Below are positions 43,362-52,489 of a stretch of DNA of 64,000 nucleotides, one piece after another. The stretch's first letter is position 1; each line of letters begins with the position of its first letter. The DNA lies in the NCBI GenBank assembly GCA_002706605.1, contig PALT01000033.1, forward strand, positions 310,001-374,000, in the 5' to 3' direction. Origin of the DNA: Rhodovulum sp. (GTDB lineage: Bacteria > Pseudomonadota > Alphaproteobacteria > Rhodobacterales > Rhodobacteraceae). The translations under genes were made by a program, and so were the position numbers. The notes beneath the pieces were generated by a model that worked only from the letters and a program-made list of their open reading frames with translations, made no database searches and was not told the origin of the DNA.

Positions 43362-44867
43362 TTAATACTCGGGTTCGCGCTCGTCCGATTGCCATGCCTT
43401 TGCAAGGTTGCCAAAGCGCGTGAACTGCGCCTCGAACGACAATTCGACCGTGCCGATGGGGCCGTGACGCTGTTTGCCGATGATGACCTCGGCCTTGCCG
43501 TGCAGACGTTCCATGTCCTGCATCCACGTCGCCATGGCCTCGGCGTTGTGCTCATCCGGCTTTTCACGTTCGCGGTAGTATTCGCCACGATACACGAACA
43601 GCACACAGTCGGCGTCCTGTTCGATCGAGCCCGATTCCCGCAGATCAGACAGCTGGGGCCGTTTGTCGTCGCGGCTTTCGACCTGACGCGACAACTGGGA
43701 CAGGGCGATGACGGGGATGTTCAATTCCTTGGCGATCGCCTTCATCCCCATCGAGATTTCCGCGATCTCGTTCACACGGTTATCGGCGGTCCCGCGGCAG
43801 AGCTGCAGATAGTCGATGATCAGAACGTCCAGGCCGTGCGTCCGCTTCAGGCGTCGCGCACGCGCTGCAAGCTGGCTGATCGGCAGGGCGGGCGTGTCGT
43901 CGATGAACAGCGGGCAGGCCTCAAGCTGTTTCGCGGCCTCGACAAAGCGGCGGAACTCGGCCTCGGTCATGTCACCCTGACGGATCTTGTGCGACGAGAT
44001 TTCCGAGGCCTCGGCCAGAATACGACCGGCCAACTGCTCGGCGCTCATCTCAAGGCTAAAGAAGCCGACGACGCCACCATCCACCGCACCCTCGGTGCCG
44101 TCGGGTTTCAGCCCGCGTTTATAGGCCTTGGCGACGTTATAGGCGATGTTGGTCGCAAGCGAGGTTTTCCCCATCGACGGACGACCGGCAAGGATCAAAA
44201 GGTCGGACGGGTGCAGACCGCCCAGTTTCTTGTCGAGGTCGATCAGGCCCGTGGACAGACCCGCCATGCCGCCGCCGCGCTGATAGGCGGTGTTGGCGAC
44301 ATTGACGGCCTCGGTCACGGCCTTGAGGAAGGATTGAAAGCCGCTCTCGGACTGGCCCTCTTCGCCCAGCTTATAAAGGGCCTGTTCGGCGGCGACGATT
44401 TGTTCTTTGGGCTCGTCCGTGACGTTCACATCCGTGGCGCGGTCCGAAATGCTGCGCCCCAGATTGATCAACTCGCGCCGGATCGCCAGATCATAGAGCA
44501 TCTGAGCATAGTCGCGCGCCGCAAAGGACGAAATCGCGGCCCCCGCCAGACGGGCCAGATAGGCCGTGCCGCCCAGTTCTTTCAGGCCCTCGTCATCCTC
44601 CAGAAAGGTTTTCAACGTGACGGGGCTGGCCAGCGTGTTTTTCTGAATGCGCGACGCGGCGATCTCAAAGATGCGGGCGTGCACGGGTTCATAGAAATGC
44701 TGGGGTTTGATGATCGCGGCAATGCGGTCGAACACGTCGTTGTTCGTCAGAATCGCACCCAGCAGTTGCTGTTCCGCCTCGATGTTGTGGGGAACCGTGT
44801 CTACTTGGGTCTCTGCCTGTGGTGCATCCGTGTTTTCGGAGGCGTTGATCGCCGCAATCTCGTTCAT
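43362..44867 (-). CDS. dnaB: Replicative DNA helicase DnaB
   Basis: A 501-residue hexameric helicase for the replication fork. The N-terminal domain begins VPHNIEAEQQLLGAILTNNDVFDRI (about 25-50). The RecA-like domain has Walker A LAGRPSMGKTSLATNIA, H2 GFFSLEMSAEQLAGRI, Walker B LDVLIIDYLQL and IALSQLSRQVESRDDKRPQLSDLRESGSIEQDAD. No intein is present. It lies upstream of alr and is probably transcribed from its own promoter in the gap 44868-45053. Confidence 0.97.
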   Translation of the reverse strand: MNEIAAINASENTDAPQAETQVDTVPHNIEAEQQLLGAILTNNDVFDRIAAIIKPQHFYEPVHARIFEIAASRIQKNTLASPVTLKTFLEDDEGLKELGGTAYLARLAGAAISSFAARDYAQMLYDLAIRRELINLGRSISDRATDVNVTDEPKEQIVAAEQALYKLGEEGQSESGFQSFLKAVTEAVNVANTAYQRGGGMAGLSTGLIDLDKKLGGLHPSDLLILAGRPSMGKTSLATNIAYNVAKAYKRGLKPDGTEGAVDGGVVGFFSLEMSAEQLAGRILAEASEISSHKIRQGDMTEAEFRRFVEAAKQLEACPLFIDDTPALPISQLAARARRLKRTHGLDVLIIDYLQLCRGTADNRVNEIAEISMGMKAIAKELNIPVIALSQLSRQVESRDDKRPQLSDLRESGSIEQDADCVLFVYRGEYYREREKPDEHNAEAMATWMQDMERLHGKAEVIIGKQRHGPIGTVELSFEAQFTRFGNLAKAWQSDEREPEY

Positions 44868-45007
44868 CGTTAACCCCTGTCACCGTGAGCAATGGGTATA
44901 GGCAATCCCGTGTGCCGTGGGCAATCTGGATATTCTGTGGATAAGCTGTGGATCGTTTTTTCTATCACGATCTTGCGGCACTCATGGTATTGCCGTCAAT
45001 ATTTTGG

Positions 45008-45032
45008 GGTCGGGGCGGCAAAAAATCCGCCC
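45008..45032 (-). terminator. Possible hairpin after pyrE
   Basis: GGGGCGG and CCGCCCC pair around an A-rich loop, about 22-46 bases beyond the pyrE stop on the minus strand. There is no strong T-run outside the stem, so terminator activity is uncertain. Confidence 0.4.
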
Positions 45033-45053
45033 CAGCCCAGATCAGTTTGGGCG

Positions 45054-45734
45054 TTATTTCGCCATCCGTTCTTCTTGCCATGCGCGCGGCGCCTTGAGAA
45101 AGCGCTCAACCTCGTCCAGCGTCTCAGAATCAAACGCCGCCTGCGCCTTGGCCTCGGCCAGAACGTCCCACCAAGTGCACAGGTGATGCAGTTCGACGCC
45201 ATGCTCGGCCAGACGTTCGGTCGTGCCTTCAAAGATGTCATAGTAGAACACCACGGCCGTATGCCCACAGGTCGCGCCGGTTTCGCGGATCGCATCCACA
45301 AACGACAGCTTGGACCCGCCATCGGTCGTCAGATCCTCGACCAGCAGAACGCGCTGACCCTCGGTCATCGCGCCCTCGATACGGGCGTTTTTGCCATAGC
45401 CCTTGGGCTTTTTGCGGACATAGGTCATCGGCAGGGCCATACGCTCGGCCACCAGTGCGGCGAACGGGATACCAGCCGTTTCACCACCGGCGATGTTGTC
45501 GAACGCCTCAAGCCCCGCGTTGCGCATCACGGTCATGGTCATAAAGTCCATCAGGGTGCTGCGGATACGCGGAAAGCTGATCAGTTTGCGACAATCGATA
45601 TAGCTGGGCGAGGGCAGACCAGAGGCCAGTGTGAACGGCTCTTTGGTGTTGAAATTCACCGCGCCGATTTCCAGCAGCATCCGTGCGCTGAGGCGGGCGA
45701 TTTCTTCTTTAGACGGGTAGGACGTCGGGATCAT
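45054..45734 (-). CDS. pyrE: Orotate phosphoribosyltransferase
   Basis: A 226-residue enzyme converting orotate and PRPP to OMP in pyrimidine synthesis. The PRPP-binding loop is [15 protein letters not shown] (about 124-138), and [44 protein letters not shown] are typical. Its C-terminal domain (about 180-226) extends beyond the short E. coli form, as in many alphaproteobacteria. It follows pyrC with 27 bases between, forming a pyrC-pyrE operon. Confidence 0.95.
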   Translation of the reverse strand: MIPTSYPSKEEIARLSARMLLEIGAVNFNTKEPFTLASGLPSPSYIDCRKLISFPRIRSTLMDFMTMTVMRNAGLEAFDNIAGGETAGIPFAALVAERMALPMTYVRKKPKGYGKNARIEGAMTEGQRVLLVEDLTTDGGSKLSFVDAIRETGATCGHTAVVFYYDIFEGTTERLAEHGVELHHLCTWWDVLAEAKAQAAFDSETLDEVERFLKAPRAWQEERMAK

Positions 45735-45761
45735 CGGGAAATCCTTATTCGTTATGCGGGG

Positions 45762-46799
45762 TCAGTCGACCCGCCAGTGCAGCGGGAAACCAGGATCGAA
45801 CACGGTCACGGGACCGGCGCCGGTTTCGATTTTCTCGGGATAGGTGACGGGATCGCCCTTGGTCAGGGTGATCGTGTCGGCGTTGGGTTTCAGGCCATAG
45901 AACGCGGGGCCGTTCAGGCTTGCAAAGGCTTCCAGCTTGTCCAGCGCGCCAGCGGTCTCAAACACCTCGGCCAGACAGGACATGGTGTTGGTCGCCGTGA
46001 AACACCCCGCACAGCCACAGGCATTTTCCTTGAGCGGGTCGATATGCGGCGCACTGTCCGTGCCAAGGAAAAAGCGGGAATCGCCACTGGTCGCGGCCTC
46101 AAGCAGGGCCAAACGGTGGCTTTCACGCTTGGCGACGGGCAGGCAGTAGTAATGCGGTTTGATCCCGCCAACCAAGATGTGATTGCGGTTGATGATCAAA
46201 TGATGCGTCGTGATCGTCGCGCCCAGATCGTCGCCTTGGGACCGTGCATAGGCCACGCCGTCGGCGGTCGTGATATGCTCCATCACCACGCGCAAACCGG
46301 GCGTCGCGCGGCGGATCGGGTCCAGCACGCGGTCGATGAACACGGCCTCACGGTCAAAGATGTCGATGTCCGCGCTGGTGACCTCGCCATGCACGCACAG
46401 GGGCAGGCCGATCTCGGCCATTTTCTCCAGCACGCCCCGCACGTTATCGAAATTCGTCACCCCACTGGCCGAGTTCGTCGTGGCTCCCGCAGGATAGAGT
46501 TTGACCGCACTGATCAACCCGTCCGCGTGGGCGCGTGCAACGTCCTCGGGGTCCGTGTTTTCGGTCAGGTACAGCGTCATCAACGGAGTGAAGGACGCGC
46601 CCTCGGGCATGGCGGCCATGATGCGGTCGCGATAGGCGGCGGCGTCACCCGATGTGACCACGGGGGGCACAAGGTTCGGCATGATGATGGCGCGACCAAA
46701 ATGGCGGGTGGTTTCCGGCAAAATACCGGTCAGCATCTCACCATCGCGCAGATGCAAATGCCAGTCGTCCGGGCGGGTAATGGTCAATGTCTGGGTCAT
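45762..46799 (-). CDS. pyrC: Dihydroorotase
   Basis: A 345-residue zinc amidohydrolase, the PyrC type I/II of E. coli length. The metal site [10 protein letters not shown] is at residues 15-24; [15 protein letters not shown] holds the carbamylated Lys, and later HGE and [17 protein letters not shown] contribute His ligands; the catalytic Asp lies in [13 protein letters not shown] 46799 is used since the region upstream is not similar. It diverges from ureD with a 186-base intergenic region between. Confidence 0.95.
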   Translation of the reverse strand: MTQTLTITRPDDWHLHLRDGEMLTGILPETTRHFGRAIIMPNLVPPVVTSGDAAAYRDRIMAAMPEGASFTPLMTLYLTENTDPEDVARAHADGLISAVKLYPAGATTNSASGVTNFDNVRGVLEKMAEIGLPLCVHGEVTSADIDIFDREAVFIDRVLDPIRRATPGLRVVMEHITTADGVAYARSQGDDLGATITTHHLIINRNHILVGGIKPHYYCLPVAKRESHRLALLEAATSGDSRFFLGTDSAPHIDPLKENACGCAGCFTATNTMSCLAEVFETAGALDKLEAFASLNGPAFYGLKPNADTITLTKGDPVTYPEKIETGAGPVTVFDPGFPLHWRVD

Positions 46800-46985
46800 G
46801 GGTGTCGCGTTACACAATCGCGCAGCTTTAGGCCAGTACCTTTGCATTTCGGCGGCCAAAAGCGCCCCTTGCGGGTGTGATTAAAAAATGGGCGACAGCG
46901 GTGATTTTCGACGCAGTTCGCGGAAAATTCCGGCGTGAAATGTTGTGCGGGTCGGGTTCTTCTGCGTTTTCTGTCGGTCAAGGAT

Positions 46986-47822
46986 ATGAGTCTGTTGATG
47001 CTGGACGCCACAAAAATAAGCACCCCTGTGATGCAGCGCACCCGTGGTCGGGCCCGCGTGCATCTGGCCGCGACGCCGAACGGCGCGAAACTGGCCGGAT
47101 TGCACCAGTCCGGTTCGGGCAAGGCGATGCTGCCCAAGGTGCATGATCCCGTGCCCGAGGTGGTGTTTCTGAACACCGCCGGTGGTCTGACGGGCGGCGA
47201 CCGGTTGGACTATGCGGTAACGGTGGACGCCGGTGGCCGCGCGGTCGCCACGTCCCAAACCGCCGAACGCGCCTATGCCGCCGTTTCGGGCGAGGCCGAG
47301 GTCGATGTGCACCTGTCCGTCGGGGCGGGGGGGCATCTGGATTGGCTGCCACAGGAAACCATCCTGTTCGAGCGGTGTTCGCTGCGCCGTCGTACGCGCG
47401 TCGATTTGCAGGGCGACGCGAGCATTCTGATGGTCGAGAGCGTGGTTTTGGGCCGCGCCGCCATGGGTGAGACCCTGAGCGACATCAATTTCCACGACAC
47501 CCGTACGATCACGCGCGACGGCGTTGTGATCTTGCACGAACCCGTGGGCCTGTCGGCCTATGACCTGAGCACCGGTGCCGCCGGTCTGAACGGATCGCGC
47601 GCCTTTGCGACCGTGATCTTGGCCGCCCCGACCGCGCCTGACCGTGTGGAGCAAATCCGCGCGCTGACCCTGCCCGATGGGGTGGCGTGGGGCGTTTCGG
47701 GGTGGGACGGGAAATGCGTTATGCGCCTGATGGCGGCGGATGCGACGCCGCTGCGTCGGGCCCTTTATCAAACACTTACAACCTTGCGGGGCCGTCAAAT
47801 GCCCCGCGTCTGGCAAATTTGA
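46986..47822 (+). CDS. ureD: Urease accessory protein UreD
   Basis: A 278-residue UreD/UreH protein, needed to load nickel into apo-urease. Family blocks are RTRGRARVHLAATPNGAKLAGLHQSGSGKAMLPK, VVFLNTAGGLTGGDRLDYAVTVDAG and LDWLPQETILFERCSLRRRTRVDL. ATG 46986 is preferred to a GTG 51 bases upstream, because conserved sequence starts shortly after it. It is the first gene of the urease cluster and precedes ureA by nine bases. Confidence 0.93.
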   Translation: MSLLMLDATKISTPVMQRTRGRARVHLAATPNGAKLAGLHQSGSGKAMLPKVHDPVPEVVFLNTAGGLTGGDRLDYAVTVDAGGRAVATSQTAERAYAAVSGEAEVDVHLSVGAGGHLDWLPQETILFERCSLRRRTRVDLQGDASILMVESVVLGRAAMGETLSDINFHDTRTITRDGVVILHEPVGLSAYDLSTGAAGLNGSRAFATVILAAPTAPDRVEQIRALTLPDGVAWGVSGWDGKCVMRLMAADATPLRRALYQTLTTLRGRQMPRVWQI

Positions 47823-47831
47823 GGAGCGGGA

Positions 47832-48134
47832 ATGAACCTGACCCCACGCGAAAAAGACAAGCTCTTGGTCAGTCTGGCCGCCATGGTGGCGCGCAACCGG
47901 CTAGAGCGCGGCGTGAAACTGAACCACCCCGAGGCGATTGCCCTGATCACGGATTACGTGGTCGAAGGCGCGCGCGACGGGCGCAGTGTGGCCGATCTGA
48001 TGGAGGCCGGCGCAACCGTTGTGCGCGCCGATCAATGCATGGACGGCATTCCCGAACTGATCCACGAAGTTCAGGTCGAGGCCACCTTTCCCGACGGCAC
48101 CAAGCTTGTGACCGTCCACCATCCCATTCGTTAA
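47832..48134 (+). CDS. ureA: Urease gamma subunit
   Basis: A 100-residue structural subunit. [57 protein letters not shown] is diagnostic. GAGGAG stands seven bases before the start. It ends with VHHPIR, usual for UreA. Forms the (alpha-beta-gamma)3 holoenzyme with UreB and UreC. Confidence 0.97.
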   Translation: MNLTPREKDKLLVSLAAMVARNRLERGVKLNHPEAIALITDYVVEGARDGRSVADLMEAGATVVRADQCMDGIPELIHEVQVEATFPDGTKLVTVHHPIR

Positions 48135-48159
48135 TTCGCTAAGTCAGGAGAACATAAAA

Positions 48160-48333
48160 ATGCGCAAACTGGCGACACTCATCACCGCAGGGATCACCGT
48201 TTCAGGCCCCGCTTTTGCCCATTCCGGCATGCACCTGCACCCACACGGGATTGATGCGGCCATGGTCGCACTGGTTGCTTCGGTCTTTGCCGTGGCGGGC
48301 ACCATGGTGGCCATCAAGGTGCGCAGCAAATGA
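48160..48333 (+). CDS. 57-residue His-rich exported/membrane peptide (UreJ/HupE-like start)
   Basis: A small gene between ureA and ureB. Translation gives [20 protein letters not shown] (signal-like, 1-20), then His-rich [13 protein letters not shown] (His21, 25, 27, 29), then one membrane segment (about 32-53) and KVRSK. An AGGAG site precedes the ATG. Its last four bases overlap the ureB start, so it is clearly translated with the operon. The His-rich external N-terminus next to a membrane segment recalls nickel-handling HupE/UreJ proteins but only one helix is present. Nickel-binding role is inferred; it may be a remnant of a longer permease. Confidence 0.8.
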   Translation: MRKLATLITAGITVSGPAFAHSGMHLHPHGIDAAMVALVASVFAVAGTMVAIKVRSK

Positions 48334-48635
48334 TCCCGGGCGAGGTCATCACGGCCCCAGGGGACATCACCCTGAACGAAGGGGCTGAGGCGGTTACAAT
48401 CACCGTTTCCAACACCGGCGATCGACCCGTTCAGGTCGGCAGCCACTATCATTTCGCCGAAACCAACAGCGCGCTCAGCTTTGACCGCGAGGCCGCGATG
48501 GGGATGCGGCTGGACATTGCGTCGGGCACCGCTGTGCGTTTCGAACCCGGGCAAACCCGCGATGTCACGTTGGTGCCATATGGCGGGGACAGAAAGATTT
48601 TCGGATTTAACCAGCAAGTCATGGGGGCGCTCTAG
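48330..48635 (+). CDS. ureB: Urease beta subunit
   Basis: A 101-residue subunit. [86 protein letters not shown] is characteristic. The start overlaps the His-rich peptide gene by four bases. The C-terminus ends VMGAL and is slightly shorter than in some bacteria. Confidence 0.97.
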   Translation: MIPGEVITAPGDITLNEGAEAVTITVSNTGDRPVQVGSHYHFAETNSALSFDREAAMGMRLDIASGTAVRFEPGQTRDVTLVPYGGDRKIFGFNQQVMGAL

Positions 48636-48675
48636 GACGAACGGCACCCCCATGCCGTAAACAGGAGTAACTGAA

Positions 48676-49158
48676 ATGGTCTGTGTTCCAGCACCGGGAT
48701 TTATGGTCCCGACGCAACCTTATGTCACCGCCACCCGTCTGTGGGCGCAAGGCGTCGAAACCCAATTGACGATCATGCGCAGCTTTTACGATCTGGCCAA
48801 GATTGCGAACCCGTTTCTTCCTGTGATGTCGCCCGAGAAAATCGCGGCCCATACGCCCAAGCCGCGCCCCGCACCGCGCAAACGCGCAGCGCCAAAGCCC
48901 AAGGCGACCCCTAAACCGGTGGCCAAGGTCGCGGCCCCGAAACCCGCGCCCAAACCGGCAGCGGCCCCCGCGCCCAAACCCGCGGCCGCACCTGTTGCCA
49001 AAACCATCGCGCCCGAACCGGCCCCCGCCCCCAAACCGGCAGCCAAGGCCGCTACTGCAACGAAAAAGACCGTGGCAGAAAAACCTGCCGCCCCCGCAAA
49101 ACCACAACGGCGAAAGCGCAAAGCGCCCACCAAGCCGGAACAGCCGTTCAAGGACTGA
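48676..49158 (+). CDS. Ala/Pro/Lys-rich protein between ureB and ureC, phasin-like N-terminus
   Basis: A 160-residue protein. Residues 1-50 are a short ordered part (QPYVTATRLWAQGVETQLTIMRSFYDLAKIANPFLPVMSPE) like a phasin-type amphipathic helix. The remaining 110 are low-complexity PKPAAAPAPKP repeats rich in Lys, resembling histone H1-like or linker tails. No family identified. It has its own GGAGTAA site and lies nine bases before ureC, so it is co-expressed with urease. A scaffold or accessory function is possible but unsupported. Confidence 0.7.
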   Translation: MVCVPAPGFMVPTQPYVTATRLWAQGVETQLTIMRSFYDLAKIANPFLPVMSPEKIAAHTPKPRPAPRKRAAPKPKATPKPVAKVAAPKPAPKPAAAPAPKPAAAPVAKTIAPEPAPAPKPAAKAATATKKTVAEKPAAPAKPQRRKRKAPTKPEQPFKD

Positions 49159-49167
49159 GGTACATCA

Positions 49168-50877
49168 ATGCCCGCAAAGATATCTCGCGCAACATATGCC
49201 GACATGTATGGCCCGACCACGGGTGATAAGGTTCGACTTGCCGACACCGATCTGATCATCGAGGTCGAAAAGGACCTGACCACCTATGGCGAAGAGGTCA
49301 AATTCGGTGGCGGCAAGGTGTTGCGCGACGGTATGGGCCAATCACAGGTCCCGCGCGCGGGCGGGGCCGTGGATACGGTGATCACCAACGCCCTGATCGT
49401 GGATGCGACCGGTATCTACAAGGCCGACATCGGCCTCAAGGACGGTGTGATCCACAAGATCGGCAAGGCCGGTAACCCCGACACCCAGTCCGGCGTCGAC
49501 ATCATCGTCGGTCCGGGAACCGAGGCCATCGCGGGCGAGGGGCGGATCATCACCGCTGGCGGCTTTGACAGCCACATCCATTTCATCTGTCCGCAACAGA
49601 TCGACGATGCGCTGCATTCGGGTATCACCACGATGCTGGGCGGGGGTACGGGCCCCGCGCATGGCACGCTGGCCACGACCTGTACGCCCGGGGAGTGGCA
49701 CATCAGTCGCATGATGCAGGCGCTGGACGCGTTTCCGATGAACTTTGGTCTGTCGGCCAAGGGTAATGCCAGCCAACCCGCCGCTCTGATCGAGATGGTC
49801 AATGCGGGCGCCTGCGCGATGAAACTGCACGAAGACTGGGGCACGACCCCCGGTGCGATTGATTGCTGTTTGTCCGTGGCCGATGACATGGACGTTCAGG
49901 TGATGATCCACACGGATACCCTGAACGAGAGCGGCTTTGTCGAGAACACGGTCGATGCGATCAAGGGCCGTACGATTCACGCCTTTCACACCGAAGGCGC
50001 GGGCGGGGGCCACGCGCCCGACATCATCAAGGTCGTGGGCGAAAACAACGTCCTGCCCAGTTCCACCAACCCGACGCGGCCCTATACGGTCAACACGCTG
50101 GAGGAACATCTGGACATGCTGATGGTGTGCCACCATCTGGACAAATCCATCCCCGAGGATGTCGCATTCGCCGAAAGCCGCATCCGCAAGGAAACCATCG
50201 CGGCCGAGGATATCCTGCACGATATGGGCGCATTCTCGATCATCGCATCCGACAGTCAGGCCATGGGCCGCATCGGTGAGGTGATCATCCGCACGTGGCA
50301 AACCGCACATAAGATGAAGGTTCAGCGCGGGCGCCTGTCCGATGAGACTGGCGATAACGACAACGTCCGTGTGAAACGCTATATCGCGAAATACACGATC
50401 AACCCCGCGATTGCGCATGGTCTCAGTTCCCACATCGGCACGATCCAAGAGGGCAAGCGCGCCGATCTGGTCATGTGGTCGCCCGCGTTCTTTGGGGTAA
50501 AGCCCGAGATGGTTCTGATGGGCGGGTCGATTGTCGTGGCCCAGATGGGCGATCCGAACGCGTCGATCCCCACGCCCCAGCCGGTCTATACCCGTCCGAT
50601 GTTCGGGGCCTTTGGTCGCTCGGTCGAGAAATCGTCGGTCCTGTTCGTGTCCCAAGCGGCCCAAGCCGCCGGTGTCGGCGCGAAAATCGGCCTGCGCAAG
50701 GACACACTGGCCGTGGAAAACACCCGCAATATCGGCAAGTCGGACATGGTGATGAATGCCATGCTGCCCGAGATTGAGGTGAACCCAGAAACCTATGAGG
50801 TGCGGGCGAATGGTGAGTTGCTGACCTGTGAACCGGCGACCGAACTGCCCATGGCCCAACGCTACTTTATGTTCTGA
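49168..50877 (+). CDS. ureC: Urease alpha subunit (catalytic)
   Basis: A 569-residue nickel enzyme hydrolysing urea to ammonia and carbamate. It is full length. Active-site blocks are HIHFICPQQ (metal-binding His pair), [15 protein letters not shown] (carbamylated Lys), [14 protein letters not shown] and [15 protein letters not shown], then [14 protein letters not shown] (flap His) and [12 protein letters not shown]. It is the last urease gene here: no ureE, ureF or ureG follows within the window. Confidence 0.98.
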   Translation: MPAKISRATYADMYGPTTGDKVRLADTDLIIEVEKDLTTYGEEVKFGGGKVLRDGMGQSQVPRAGGAVDTVITNALIVDATGIYKADIGLKDGVIHKIGKAGNPDTQSGVDIIVGPGTEAIAGEGRIITAGGFDSHIHFICPQQIDDALHSGITTMLGGGTGPAHGTLATTCTPGEWHISRMMQALDAFPMNFGLSAKGNASQPAALIEMVNAGACAMKLHEDWGTTPGAIDCCLSVADDMDVQVMIHTDTLNESGFVENTVDAIKGRTIHAFHTEGAGGGHAPDIIKVVGENNVLPSSTNPTRPYTVNTLEEHLDMLMVCHHLDKSIPEDVAFAESRIRKETIAAEDILHDMGAFSIIASDSQAMGRIGEVIIRTWQTAHKMKVQRGRLSDETGDNDNVRVKRYIAKYTINPAIAHGLSSHIGTIQEGKRADLVMWSPAFFGVKPEMVLMGGSIVVAQMGDPNASIPTPQPVYTRPMFGAFGRSVEKSSVLFVSQAAQAAGVGAKIGLRKDTLAVENTRNIGKSDMVMNAMLPEIEVNPETYEVRANGELLTCEPATELPMAQRYFMF

Positions 50878-50883
50878 TCCGGT

Positions 50884-50919
50884 GTGGCATTTCGGGCAAG
50901 CGACCGCCTGAAATGCCAC
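50884..50919 (+). terminator. Hairpin after ureC
   Basis: GTGGCATTTC and GAAATGCCAC form a perfect ten-base stem with a 16-base loop, starting seven bases after the ureC stop. No clear T-run, but position indicates the operon end. Confidence 0.65.
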
Positions 50920-51001
50920 CCGACCATTTGCGGGCTTGATTTTGCTGCGGTGCAGCATTTAGCCTGAGTGCAGGGAGGAACCACAGAAATGAGGTTCCGA
51001 A

Positions 51002-51226
51002 ATGCAAGATCCATCTTTTTCCGTCGTACAACAGCAACTTGATCTCGTGCTCAGCAATATGGGATTCGGGTTTAACCCGTATCTGGAATGCTGCGCCGCG
51101 CTAGAGGCGTTCAACCATCTGGATGAACTGTCCGACGCCGACCTGTCGCGGCTGGGCCTGCGGCGTGAACAGATCGCCGACTATGTGGCCGCCTATATCG
51201 GGACGGGCTTGCGCGCGGTTCAATGA
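51002..51226 (+). CDS. Small DUF1127-like protein
   Basis: A 74-residue protein. The C-terminal half, LDELSDADLSRLGLRREQIADYVAAYI, resembles the helix-turn of DUF1127 proteins, while the N-terminal part (FNPYLECCAALEAFNHL) is different. A GAGG site stands 8-10 bases before the ATG. Similar small proteins often respond to stress or phosphate, but function is not known. A bidirectional terminator separates it from the Bax1 gene. Confidence 0.65.
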   Translation: MQDPSFSVVQQQLDLVLSNMGFGFNPYLECCAALEAFNHLDELSDADLSRLGLRREQIADYVAAYIGTGLRAVQ

Positions 51227-51241
51227 CCTATGAGCAACGAA

Positions 51242-51267
51242 AAAGGCCGGGGAAATCCCCGGCCTTT
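51242..51267. terminator. Bidirectional terminator
   Basis: AAAGGCCGGGG and CCCCGGCCTTT pair perfectly over 11 bases around AAAT, between the DUF1127-like gene and the converging Bax1 gene. Confidence 0.85.
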
Positions 51268-51287
51268 GATCTGTTATCGTGCTGTGA

Positions 51288-52028
51288 TCACTCGCGATTG
51301 CCAAGGAACTGCAGCAGGAACATGAACAGGTTGATGAAGTCCATGTAGAGGTTCAGCGCACCCATGATCGCCGATTTCTGCAGCCACTCGCTATCCATCG
51401 CGTGGGCGTGTTGCAGGTAATCGACCTTGATCTTCTGGGTGTCATAGGCGGTCAGACCGGCAAAGATCAGAACACCCAAGACCGACACCGCAAACGCAAT
51501 CGCGGGCGAGCCGAGGAAGATGTTGATGATCGACGCGACCAGAATACCGACCACACCCATGATCAGGAACGAACCCCAACCCGAGATGTCTTTTTTCGTG
51601 GTATAGCCCCACAGCGACAGCGACGCGAAGGCGATCGAGGTCACGACAAAGGTTTGCGCGATCGAATAGCCGGTGAACGCAAGGAAGATCCAGCTGATCG
51701 ACAGGCCCATAGCGGCGGCGAACGCATAGAAGAACAGCTGAGCGCCAGCAGCCGACAGACGGTTGATCGCCGCGCCGAACGCGAACACCATGCCCAGCGG
51801 CAGGAACATCGCGACCCAGCCAAGGATCGTCATTTGACCGGTTTGGACGTCACGGAAGATGCTGATCAGTGCGGGCGAGGTGCCCACAGCCCAAGCAACA
51901 AGTGCCGTCACCAAAAGACCCACGGACATGGTGCCGTAGACCTTGTTCATATGCGCGCGAAGACCTTCGTCAATCTGCGCGGTGCGGACACCCGCCTGAC
52001 CGGCGCGGATTGTGTTGAAGTCAGCCAT
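51288..52028 (-). CDS. Bax inhibitor-1/YccA family membrane protein
   Basis: A 246-residue inner-membrane protein with seven hydrophobic segments. After a 30-residue cytoplasmic start (QAGVRTAQIDEGLRAHMNKVYGTM), the family block LIFAGLTAYDTQKIKVDYLQ and the C-terminal ALNLYMDFINLFMFLLQFLGNRE with its acidic residue are present. Homologs modulate calcium leak or the FtsH protease; the exact role here is unknown. It is monocistronic. Confidence 0.93.
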   Translation of the reverse strand: MADFNTIRAGQAGVRTAQIDEGLRAHMNKVYGTMSVGLLVTALVAWAVGTSPALISIFRDVQTGQMTILGWVAMFLPLGMVFAFGAAINRLSAAGAQLFFYAFAAAMGLSISWIFLAFTGYSIAQTFVVTSIAFASLSLWGYTTKKDISGWGSFLIMGVVGILVASIINIFLGSPAIAFAVSVLGVLIFAGLTAYDTQKIKVDYLQHAHAMDSEWLQKSAIMGALNLYMDFINLFMFLLQFLGNRE

Positions 52029-52159
52029 TAAGATGCCTCCAGTTGAAAATAGCCTGATGCGCCCGCGGAATACGGACGCCTTCAGGCCATAATATCGGGA
52101 AGCAAAGGCAAGATTTCAAGGAAATCCGACTCGGGTTTGCTATATATTTGATGTCACTT

Positions 52160-52366
52160 TTAGACGCAGGGAACGTCAAACATGTGACGGCGCGCTTCGG
52201 CCTCGGCTTGTTCGACGCTGAGGCCGATGTCGGACAGTTGCGACGGCGTCAGGCGCGACAGGGCGCGACGCTGGGCGCGGACGTTCAGGCGATAGGTGAT
52301 CCCGGCAAGGACGGAAGACGTGCCAAAGCGGGGATGGCAGATGAGTTTTTGTGCAAGTGCAGTCAT
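52160..52366 (-). CDS. DUF1127 domain protein
   Basis: A 68-residue protein with the typical DUF1127 helix: RLNVRAQRRALSRLTPSQLSDIGLSVEQAEAEARRHMFDVP. Such short Arg-rich proteins bind RNA in some alphaproteobacteria and influence phosphate and stress responses, according to reports on the family. It is divergent from a LysR regulator with an AT-rich 123-base gap, which may hold a shared operator. Confidence 0.85.
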   Translation of the reverse strand: MTALAQKLICHPRFGTSSVLAGITYRLNVRAQRRALSRLTPSQLSDIGLSVEQAEAEARRHMFDVPCV

Positions 52367-52489
52367 GGGTGCGATCCTTCATGTTTTGTGATGCATGTGT
52401 TGGCGTCGATCTCTTGTGCTTATGAATAAAGGACCGTACATTCATAACTCAAACGAATGTTTATTATGTGATACATCAGGATTTGTGAT

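Noticed and set aside
42447-44873. 808-residue open frame on the plus strand
   Set aside because: It is antisense to alr and dnaB, has low-complexity Arg/Gly/His composition and no family motifs; a shadow of real genes in GC-rich DNA.
44892-46880. 662-residue open frame on the plus strand
   Set aside because: Covers pyrE and pyrC in antisense; both are certain genes.
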